From assembly GCA_039587475.1 (NCBI GenBank), contig JBDHIK010000086.1, forward strand, positions 1-11,713: DNA of 11,713 bases, in the 5' to 3' direction. Under the pieces are notes generated by a model that was not told the DNA's origin, made no database searches, and worked only from the letters and a program-made list of their open reading frames with translations. This stretch comes from N074bin45 sp039587475 (GTDB lineage: Bacteria > Gemmatimonadota > Gemmatimonadetes > Gemmatimonadales > GWC2-71-9). This document shows positions 1 to 5,952 of the stretch, one piece after another; positions within the stretch are counted from its first letter, which is position 1, and every line of letters begins with the position of its first letter. The position numbers and the translations under genes were made by a program.

Positions 1-1252
1 CCTGGACCAGGCGATGCTGATCCGTGAATCGTTGCTGCAGGGCCCGGAGGTTCGCCTCAGCCGCTGACAGATCGGCCAGGGCCCGGGACAAATCCTGAGA
101 GGCCAGGACAGCCGGGATCGCCAGGAGGGCGTCCATGCGCAGGGTACCCGCCCGGATGCCGTCCATGGTGGCGGCGATCGCGGCGATGTCCAAATCGATC
201 TGGTCGAGGTCCAGCTTCTGGTCGAAGTAGGCCGCCAGGACCGGCCCCTGGGTCATCGACAGGCCGGCGGCCATTGGGCCAGCGGTCACTTCTCGAGGCA
301 AGGTGATCGTCTCGACCCGGTAGCGCTGCAGGCGAGTCTCCGCGTCCGAGAGGTTCTGCCGGGCGATCTCGAGTTGTTGCCTCAACGCCTCGGCCTGAAC
401 GATCAACTGCATCTGTTTCTGGCCGGCCGCCACGGCGATGAACTGGTCCGAGATGGCGTTGAGGACCAGGGCCAGGTGTTGCGGGTCGGTCCCGGTGAAG
501 GCCAATCGCAGGAAGTTGCCGTCCTTGGCCAGGCTCGACTGGAGACTGGCCGCCAGCCCGCGAGACACGTCCCGCAAGCTCTGCAAGCGGAAGGCGACGG
601 CTTGGCCGGGAACGACGCCGTCCGGCGGGATCTGCCAGCGGAATCCCAGATCGTAGCCTACCGAGTCGACCTGCTCGCCCTGCTCGAGGACGATCCCGTC
701 GCTCGTTTCCAGGGCATACCCGCCGCCCGTTGCCGGGAACCGGAGCACGAAACCGCCGGTCGCGAAGCGCTCGGCGACGTCGAAGTTCTCGAACAAGGGT
801 TGGTCGCTCGGGTTCGCCACGGCGAGGTGAAGCTTCAGCTTGAGGCCGACCGAGTCGAGGACCGCCCCTGTCGTCAGGAGTTGACGCCAGGAGTTGTCCT
901 CCATGAGAGCCCGGGGGCGAATGGCCCCACCGAGCAGTGGCTTCGTTTCAATCCAGATCGTGGCGGATGCGGTGTATTCGGGTTTCTGGAACCGCGCCAC
1001 CACCATGCCCGTCCCGGTGCCGAGGATCGTCAACAGCATGATGAGCCACTTGTAGCGCCGGAGGGCTCCCAGGTAGCGGGTCCATGGGATCTGGGCCTCG
1101 GGTTCGTCGCCGGACGGCGCCAATGCCGGTGCTAGTGGGGCCGCCGGTGCCTGAGGTACCGGGCTCGCCGGTGCGGCCCCGTGCACCACTGGTGCGACGG
1201 GATCCGGCTTCGCCTCGGAGGTGGCCAGATCGGTTGAGCTCTCGTGATCCAT
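1..1252 (-). CDS. Wzz/GumC-family chain-length determinant protein, 3' end missing at window edge
   Basis: Inner-membrane polysaccharide co-polymerase that would set chain length or assist export of a surface polysaccharide. The 417 visible codons are open to the left edge. In order: a Pro/Ala-rich cytoplasmic N-terminus (about residues 1-56); a membrane segment at about 69-88 (KWLIMLLTILGTG...MVV) preceded by the basic stretch RRYK; the Wzz-type motif YTASATIWIE just after it; a periplasmic domain; and a heptad-like coiled coil at about 275-315 (QAEALRQQLEIARQNLSDAE). The ATG at 1252 is directly preceded by an in-frame TGA and has GGGAG nine bases upstream, so the start is firm. Family members of the GumC/ExoP type are usually 450-750 residues, some with a C-terminal tyrosine kinase; whether this one has it cannot be seen. 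It is transcribed away from the sigma-54 regulator. The family call is strong; the polysaccharide is unknown. Confidence 0.87.
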   Translation of the reverse strand, partial: MDHESSTDLATSEAKPDPVAPVVHGAAPASPVPQAPAAPLAPALAPSGDEPEAQIPWTRYLGALRRYKWLIMLLTILGTGTGMVVARFQKPEYTASATIWIETKPLLGGAIRPRALMEDNSWRQLLTTGAVLDSVGLKLKLHLAVANPSDQPLFENFDVAERFATGGFVLRFPATGGGYALETSDGIVLEQGEQVDSVGYDLGFRWQIPPDGVVPGQAVAFRLQSLRDVSRGLAASLQSSLAKDGNFLRLAFTGTDPQHLALVLNAISDQFIAVAAGQKQMQLIVQAEALRQQLEIARQNLSDAETRLQRYRVETITLPREVTAGPMAAGLSMTQGPVLAAYFDQKLDLDQIDLDIAAIAATMDGIRAGTLRMDALLAIPAVLASQDLSRALADLSAAEANLRALQQRFTDQHRLVQ

Positions 1253-1261
1253 TCAGCGGGG

Positions 1262-1266
1262 CTCCC
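1262..1266 (-). promoter_or_regulatory. Ribosome binding site of the Wzz-family gene
   Basis: GGGAG on the minus strand, nine bases before the ATG at 1252. Together with the in-frame TGA that abuts the ATG it fixes the start. Confidence 0.6.
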
Positions 1267-1382
1267 AACAGTGATGGACTGGCTCCCGGTCTGGGCCGGG
1301 AATCCTCGAAACCATCTCCCTATGCAAGCTGAGTACCGCTTTTCCGACTGGGCCTGTCGGCGGGGTCGGTGCCCCGGGTCCC

Positions 1383-1411
1383 CTGTTGGTGCGGCGCAAC
1401 ATTCTGTTGGT
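1383..1411. repeat. Direct repeat CTGTTGGT x2, 21-base period
   Basis: The octamer CTGTTGGT occurs at 1383-1390 and 1404-1411, 21 bases apart start to start, which is two helical turns and so the same face of the DNA. A seven-base inverted match (CCAACAG) lies at 1265-1271 near the Wzz gene start. It may be a paired activator site for the adjacent regulator; that role is inferred from spacing and position. Confidence 0.4.
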
Positions 1412-1415
1412 CCCT

Positions 1416-1444
1416 AGTTTGCATCATACTGTGGCGGCCGTCAA
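1416..1444 (-). promoter_or_regulatory. Possible sigma-70-type promoter for the Wzz-family gene
   Basis: On the minus strand TTGACG (1444-1439) is followed after 17 bases by CAAACT (1421-1416), a poor -10. A better -10, TATGAT (1428-1423), lies nearby but lacks a good -35 at 17 bases. Either would leave a leader of about 160 bases or more. Weak evidence. Confidence 0.25.
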
Positions 1445-1450
1445 ACGGGT

Positions 1451-1462
1451 CTGGTTGACCAG
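1451..1462. repeat. Palindrome CTGGT-TG-ACCAG over a -35 box
   Basis: A perfect 5-2-5 inverted repeat that contains the TTGACC -35 box of the proposed regulator promoter. A protein bound here would block that promoter, as in an autorepressor site. The binding protein is unknown. Confidence 0.4.
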
Positions 1463-1483
1463 CGCTGCACGGTGTGGTATGGA
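1455..1483 (+). promoter_or_regulatory. Candidate promoter of the regulator-kinase operon
   Basis: TTGACC (1455-1460), a 17-base spacer, then TATGGA (1478-1483) resembles a housekeeping sigma-factor promoter. Transcription would start near 1490, giving a leader of about 120 bases before the ATG at 1609. The -35 box is embedded in the palindrome CTGGT-TG-ACCAG. Confidence 0.4.
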
Positions 1484-1503
1484 ATACACTGTTCGGGCGG
1501 GTC

Positions 1504-1527
1504 GTGCCGGCTCCCGGTACCCGGCAC
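1504..1527 (+). other. Leader hairpin in the regulator 5' UTR
   Basis: GTGCCGG (1504-1510) and CCGGCAC (1521-1527) form a perfect 7-bp stem with a 10-base loop, between the proposed promoter and the start codon. No U-run follows, so it is not an intrinsic terminator. Its role is unknown. Confidence 0.35.
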
Positions 1528-1593
1528 TGGAAGAAGGCCGTCGCCCTGGACGGGGTTACGTCGTGTCCCGTCGGCCCAGTACGGGCATTATCC

Positions 1594-1601
1594 AAAAGGA
1601 G
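1594..1601 (+). promoter_or_regulatory. Ribosome binding site of the sigma-54 regulator gene
   Basis: AAAAGGAG, seven bases before the ATG at 1609. This decides the start in favour of 1609 over an in-frame ATG at 1474 that lies just after the -35 box and would add 45 residues unlike any REC-domain leader. Confidence 0.75.
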
Positions 1602-1608
1602 TTGCACA

Positions 1609-3129
1609 ATGGCGAGCTCACCAGCGGGATCGACCGTCGACACGTCTCATAGTGAGACGTCGTCTCGGGATCCCCTGTCCATCCCGGCAGACGTCAAGGC
1701 GGGGATTCGCATCCTGGTCATCGACGATGAGCGGACGTTGCGAGAGAGCTGTGCCACGGTCCTGAAGATGGACGGCTTCAACGTCACGCTGATCGGTCGA
1801 GGCGAGGAGGCCTTGGACACGGTCAAGCGGCGGCAGTTCGATATCATCCTCTGTGACCTGTACATGTCTCAGGTTTCCGGGATGGACATCCTCAAGGCCA
1901 CCCTCAAACACTACCCCGATACCATCGTCGTGGTCATGACGGGTAATCCCAGCGTGGCCAGCAGCATCGAAGCCCTCCGGGCGGGGGCCTGGGACTATCT
2001 CCCCAAGCCGTTCTCCGCGACGCACCTGCAAGTCCTGATCGGGCGGGCGTCGCACGCCGTGATGGTGGCTCGGGAGACCAACGACCTTCGCCAGCAACTG
2101 CAACACCAGAATGGCCAGGGAGACCAGCCGGCTCTCATCGGCATCTCCCCCGCGTTCCGGCAGGCGGTGGAACTGGCGCGGAAGGTGGCTGCGACGGACG
2201 CCTCGGTCATGATCACCGGTGAGAGCGGTACCGGGAAAGAGGTCATCGCCCAATTCATCCACCAGCATAGCCGGCGGAGCAGCCGCGACCTGGTGCCGAT
2301 CAACTGTGCGGCCCTCCCCGAACCGCTCCTCGAGTCCGAGATGTTCGGACACCGCAAGGGTGCTTTCACCGGAGCCGACCGCGACAAGCCCGGGCTCCTC
2401 GAGACCGCTCACGGGGGCACGCTGTTCCTCGACGAATTGACCGAAATGTCACCGCCGCTGCAGGCCAAGCTGCTCCGCGTCATCCAGGATGGCGTCGTGC
2501 GGCGGGTGGGGAGCGAGGGGAGGGATGCCGTAGTCGACGTGCGTTTCATCTCCGCCACCAACCGCGATCCTGCCGAGGCGGTGAACGACGCCATTCTGCG
2601 GGAGGACCTGTTCTACCGTCTCCGCGTGGTGCCCATTTCCCTGCCGCCCCTGCGCAACCGGCAGGAGGACATTCCGCTGCTGGCCAATCATTTTCTCAGC
2701 CACTATTGGCTGCGACATCGCGAGCCGACCGATACCATTCCCAAGTTGAATGAAACGAGCATTGCGTTCCTGCGTTCGCGACCGTGGCGCGGCAACGTAC
2801 GAGAACTGCAGAACGTCATCGAACACGTGGCGGTGTTGGCGGAGCCGGGCCAGGCCATTCAACCGGCCGACATTCCGATCTATGAGGATGGCGCTGATTG
2901 GCCGGTCGACGCGGCCGTCAACTCGGCTGTCCTGGACGAGGCCTTTCACATGGCCAAGGACAACGTGATCGCCCAGTTCGAGCGGGAGTATCTCACCCGA
3001 CTGGTCAGTCGCGCGGGTGGCAACATGTCCAAGGCCGCTCGACTGGCCGGCGTCGATCGGACGACGCTGTACCGACTCATGGACAAGCACAACTTCCAAC
3101 GCGATGACCTGGCCCGGAAGGGCGAGTGA
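1609..3129 (+). CDS. NtrC-family sigma-54-dependent response regulator
   Basis: Cytoplasmic transcription activator of 506 residues that, when phosphorylated, drives RNA polymerase-sigma-54 by ATP hydrolysis. A receiver domain at about 33-150 (ILVIDDE; phospho-acceptor D83 in ILCDLY; VMTGNPS; conserved Lys in YLPKPF) is followed by the AAA+ domain with Walker A GESGTGKE (204-211), the sigma-54-contacting GAFTGA loop (251-256, intact) and Walker B FLDE (D275/E276). The arginine-rich segment WRGNVRELQN follows, and a Fis-type helix-turn-helix starts near N472 (NMSKAARLAGVDRTTLYRLM). Every motif needed for activity is present. The next gene is a histidine kinase overlapping by four bases, its likely partner. 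The divergent polysaccharide gene is a plausible target, but I see no convincing -24/-12 promoter there. The first 32 residues are Ser/Thr-rich and look disordered. Confidence 0.95.
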   Translation: MASSPAGSTVDTSHSETSSRDPLSIPADVKAGIRILVIDDERTLRESCATVLKMDGFNVTLIGRGEEALDTVKRRQFDIILCDLYMSQVSGMDILKATLKHYPDTIVVVMTGNPSVASSIEALRAGAWDYLPKPFSATHLQVLIGRASHAVMVARETNDLRQQLQHQNGQGDQPALIGISPAFRQAVELARKVAATDASVMITGESGTGKEVIAQFIHQHSRRSSRDLVPINCAALPEPLLESEMFGHRKGAFTGADRDKPGLLETAHGGTLFLDELTEMSPPLQAKLLRVIQDGVVRRVGSEGRDAVVDVRFISATNRDPAEAVNDAILREDLFYRLRVVPISLPPLRNRQEDIPLLANHFLSHYWLRHREPTDTIPKLNETSIAFLRSRPWRGNVRELQNVIEHVAVLAEPGQAIQPADIPIYEDGADWPVDAAVNSAVLDEAFHMAKDNVIAQFEREYLTRLVSRAGGNMSKAARLAGVDRTTLYRLMDKHNFQRDDLARKGE

Positions 3130-4283
3130 AAGCCAATCCCGTGGCGACCGGACAGAGTCCGGGGCCACTGGACGGGGAGTCGCGAGGCTCGACCGACCAG
3201 GAGCCACCGGCCCCGAGGCCTAGCCAGGACTACGGTCCCGTTGTGTGGGCAGCCCTCGATGCGGCCGGGCGTCGTGTCCGGGATGAGTGGTGCGCCCTCT
3301 CTGAGGACGCCGTGTCGGGGCAGGAAGTCGAGGAGTTGGTGGCCCATCTCGTCACGGGTCTGCGGAGCGTCGTCGATCCCGGGGCGGAACGGGCACCCCT
3401 TCCCCTCACCATCCTGGCGCGCCGAGTGTTGGTCCTCCTGCGGCGCTATACCCTCGAGGAGCTCGAGGAGGCCGTTGAAGCCCCCACCACTGGGCAACTG
3501 ATAGGGTTCCTCCAGGCCTTCGAGGCCGTGGGGCGAGAGCTGGAGGCCGACTGGTCACAGCACCTTGCCAACCGCCTCTCCGGACCAGACGGGCTGGAAA
3601 TGGTGGTCGAAGTGGCGCACGACCTGCGGTCGCCCATCACCTCCATTCTGTTTCTGGCCGAGACCCTGCAGCAGGGGCGCAGCGGTCCCATCACCGACCT
3701 CCAGGATCGCCAGTTGGGGCTGATCTACTCGGCGGCATTCGGGTTGAGCGCCATGGCGAGTGATGTGCTGGAACTGGCCCGTGGCGGGGATCGTCTGGTG
3801 GACCTCGACCCCATCCCCTTCTCGATTGCGGACATCATGGAGTCGGTTCGCGATATCGTGCAGCCCATCGCCGAGGAAAAGGGACTCCAGGTCCAGGTGT
3901 CGAAGTCTCCGCCGGACTTCCGGGTTGGGCATCCCGTGGCGCTCAGTCGGGTCCTCCTCAACCTGACGACCAACGCTCTCAAGTTCACCGACGAGGGGGT
4001 GGTGGAGATCGCGGCCGTCGGGCATGGTCCCGAGTCGGTCGGCTTCTCGGTGCGGGATTCCGGCAGGGGTATTGCTCCCCAGGCGATGCGAACGCTGTTC
4101 GAGCCGTTCCGGCGCCGCCAGAACGAGGGTGAGTACACCTTCTCCGGCTCCGGCTTGGGCCTTTCCATCTGCCGGAAACTGGTGGAGGCCATGGGCTCGG
4201 AGATGGAGGTCGACACCGCTCCAGGCCAGGGCACCCGGTTCTCCTTCGTCCTGAACCTGCCCCTGGCCCGCCCATCCGAGTGA
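3126..4283 (+). CDS. Soluble sensor histidine kinase, partner of the NtrC-type regulator
   Basis: ATP-dependent autokinase of 385 residues, expected to phosphorylate D83 of the regulator encoded just upstream. The GTG start overlaps the regulator's stop (GTGA) and has GGAAGGG close upstream, so translation is probably coupled. The HisKA box is HDLRSPITS with phospho-His H165; the HATPase_c domain has the N box NLTTNALKF (N283), G1 DSGRGIAP (D311), F box LFEPFRRR and G2 GSGLGLSIC (341-349). The kinase core is complete. There is no membrane segment or signal peptide, so it is cytoplasmic. Residues 1-35 are Pro/Gly-rich and probably disordered. Residues about 36-155 are a helical domain I do not recognise, with no obvious PAS or GAF signature, and presumably sense the signal. 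The order regulator first, kinase second is the reverse of many pairs. Confidence 0.92.
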   Translation: MKANPVATGQSPGPLDGESRGSTDQEPPAPRPSQDYGPVVWAALDAAGRRVRDEWCALSEDAVSGQEVEELVAHLVTGLRSVVDPGAERAPLPLTILARRVLVLLRRYTLEELEEAVEAPTTGQLIGFLQAFEAVGRELEADWSQHLANRLSGPDGLEMVVEVAHDLRSPITSILFLAETLQQGRSGPITDLQDRQLGLIYSAAFGLSAMASDVLELARGGDRLVDLDPIPFSIADIMESVRDIVQPIAEEKGLQVQVSKSPPDFRVGHPVALSRVLLNLTTNALKFTDEGVVEIAAVGHGPESVGFSVRDSGRGIAPQAMRTLFEPFRRRQNEGEYTFSGSGLGLSICRKLVEAMGSEMEVDTAPGQGTRFSFVLNLPLARPSE

Positions 4284-4360
4284 CCCCTCCAGGCCCGGCC
4301 CGGTCTCTCGCGGCGATCCGTCTGCCGCCGGAGGCTCTATCCTCTTATATTCCAATGCTC

Positions 4361-4381
4361 TATAGTGGTGGGGGCATTTGT
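4361..4381 (+). promoter_or_regulatory. A/T-rich -10-like boxes and purine-rich SD before a TTG start
   Basis: The 94-base gap after the kinase gene contains TATATT (4346-4351) and TATAGT (4361-4366), both -10-like, but no clear -35. GGTGGGGG (4367-4374) precedes two adjacent in-frame TTG codons at 4378 and 4381, three and six bases away. An in-frame TAG at 4363 rules out any start further upstream. If TATAGT is used, the mRNA would begin almost at the start codon. Confidence 0.3.
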
Positions 4382-5952
4382 TGACGGTAGGGCTTCTCGG
4401 CGAGGTGTTCGCCCGTTGGGCTCACGAGCATCCTGATAGGGAATTCCTGGTCTACGGGGAGCGTCGGCTCAGCTACGCCGACATGGATCAGGAGGCCCGC
4501 AATCTGGCCGCGGCACTGGCGGGCCTGGGCTTGCGCCCGGGTGACGCCGTGGCCATCGTGCTGCCCGGCTGGCCGGAGTGGTTCGTCGCCCTGCTGGCGG
4601 CGGCACGCATTGGGGCGCCGGTGGTTCCACTGGATCCGGCCGCGACGTTCCACGAATTGAAGTTCCAGTTGCGGCAAGCTGGAGTCCGTGCGGCCATCAT
4701 CCCCGAGCGGTATGGTGGCTGTGATTACCTCGAGTTGTTCGACGACCTGCTCCCCGAGCTCCCCGATCTGAGCTACGTGGTTCACGTGGGGGCCGACGAT
4801 GTATGGATCGACAATCGGGTGTTCGCCTACACGGACTTGCAGAACAAGGGGCGAACCGCCAGTCTGCCCACGCTGACCGGAGACCCGGCGGCACTCCCCC
4901 TGGCGATCCTGTATACGTCGGGAACCATGGGGAAACCGAAGGGTGTGGTTCTGTCGCACGAGAGTCTGGTGGGCAATGCCATGCTGACCGGCGAGGCATT
5001 GACGCTCCAGTCCGGCGAGAGGGTGTTGGGCGCGCTGCCGCTCTTCCACGTCTTCGGCGTGAGTGTGGCGGTCGGCGCGATTGCCTTCGGAGCCACGCTG
5101 GTGCTCCAGGAGACATTCAATCCTGGCGAAGCGCTGGTCCTCATGGAGCGGGAGCGGGTGACGGTGTGTCATGGTGTTCCCACCATGTTCGAGTTGTTGA
5201 TGCGAGAGCGCGGGTTTGCCGGTCGGGATCTGAGCGCGCTTCGCACCGGCATCGTGGCGGGGAGTACGGTACCCCCGTCGTTGGTCCGTCGCATCCGTAC
5301 CTGGTGCGACGTGGAAGTGGCCTATGGCCTGACGGAAACCGGCCCAACGATCAGCCTGACGCGACCGGACGACCCGGCCGAGTTGCGTGAGACGACCGTG
5401 GGTCGGCCCCTTCCCGGGGTGGAGGTGCGGGTGGTGGATGTGGTGACGGGAAATCCGCAGGGCCAGGAGGCCGTCGGCGAGCTCGCGGTGAAGTCCGCCG
5501 GTGTGATGCTGGGATATCACCGCATGCCGGACGAAACGCGGAAGTCGTATTCGTCGGACGGCCTGTTCCTGACCGGTGACCTGGCGACGTACGATGCCAG
5601 TGGATTCATCCGGATCGCCGGGCGTCGCAAGGAACTGATCATCCGGGGCGGACACAACGTCACGCCACGGGAAGTGGAGGATGCCCTCCGTCCGCACCCC
5701 GCCGTCGGCGACGTCTGCGTGGTCGGTGCCCCGCATGAAGTGCTGGGGGAAATGATCTGCGCCTGTGTGGTGCCGGTCGAGGGAGCTATCGTAACCGGCG
5801 ACGAGCTCAGGGAGTTCTGTCGCGAACATCTCGTAGATTACAAAGTCCCAGACGTGGTTCGCTTCCTGGGCGCCTTCCCGATGACCGGGTCCGGGAAAGT
5901 GCGCCGCCAGGAGCTGGCCCGCGTGGTGGGACTGGAGCCCAAGACGACGTGA
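4378..5952 (+). CDS. AMP-forming acyl-CoA synthetase (class I adenylate-forming enzyme)
   Basis: Activates a carboxylic acid to acyl-AMP and then to acyl-CoA, probably in the cytoplasm. It has 524 residues, the usual length. The motifs appear in order: P-loop YTSGTMGKPKG (179-189); A5 YGLTETGP from Y316; TGD with ribose-binding D401; the hinge region IAGRRKELIIRGGHNVTPREVE; and catalytic Lys K507 in GSGKVRR. The N-terminus (LLGEVFARWAHEHPDREFLVYG) aligns with normal family starts, which supports initiation at TTG 4378 or 4381; the second has better spacing from the SD sequence. Overall form is closest to fatty-acid or aryl-CoA ligases, but the substrate cannot be read from the sequence. Its stop overlaps the GTG start of the NYN gene (GTGA), so it heads a probable three-gene operon. 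Acetate- or amino-acid-specific variants are less likely but not excluded. Confidence 0.92.
   Translation: MLTVGLLGEVFARWAHEHPDREFLVYGERRLSYADMDQEARNLAAALAGLGLRPGDAVAIVLPGWPEWFVALLAAARIGAPVVPLDPAATFHELKFQLRQAGVRAAIIPERYGGCDYLELFDDLLPELPDLSYVVHVGADDVWIDNRVFAYTDLQNKGRTASLPTLTGDPAALPLAILYTSGTMGKPKGVVLSHESLVGNAMLTGEALTLQSGERVLGALPLFHVFGVSVAVGAIAFGATLVLQETFNPGEALVLMERERVTVCHGVPTMFELLMRERGFAGRDLSALRTGIVAGSTVPPSLVRRIRTWCDVEVAYGLTETGPTISLTRPDDPAELRETTVGRPLPGVEVRVVDVVTGNPQGQEAVGELAVKSAGVMLGYHRMPDETRKSYSSDGLFLTGDLATYDASGFIRIAGRRKELIIRGGHNVTPREVEDALRPHPAVGDVCVVGAPHEVLGEMICACVVPVEGAIVTGDELREFCREHLVDYKVPDVVRFLGAFPMTGSGKVRRQELARVVGLEPKTT

Larger units (their letters stand above)
1253..1608. promoter_or_regulatory. 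Divergent intergenic control region
   Basis: About 356 bases between two divergent genes, with no credible coding sequence. It holds promoter-like boxes on both strands, a repeated octamer, a palindrome over one -35 box, and small hairpins: CCGAC/GTCGG at 1344-1360, CGGGG/CCCCG at 1361-1376 and GTGCCGG/CCGGCAC at 1504-1527. The first two would lie in the 5' leader of the Wzz gene, the last in the leader of the regulator gene. Confidence 0.6.

Noticed and set aside
374..1135. Plus-strand open frame antisense to the Wzz-family gene
   Set aside because: The minus strand here has an uninterrupted 417-codon frame with membrane segment, Wzz motif, coiled coil and SD; the plus frame has none of these.
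1360..1373. Possible sigma-54 promoter (GG-N10-GC) on the minus strand upstream of the Wzz gene
   Set aside because: It has the minimal GG and GC spacing but lacks TTGC at -12 and lies in a GC-rich hairpin, so chance is likely.
1474..1608. 45-residue N-terminal extension of the sigma-54 regulator from ATG 1474
   Set aside because: It begins between the proposed -35 and -10 boxes, lacks an SD and has no REC-like sequence; ATG 1609 has AAAAGGAG at seven bases.
1..4283. Exosortase/PEP-CTERM type polysaccharide system (Wzz plus two-component pair plus acyl-CoA ligase)
   Set aside because: No exosortase, glycosyltransferase or PEP-CTERM protein is visible, and the kinase is soluble, unlike the membrane PrsK type; the window cannot support it.
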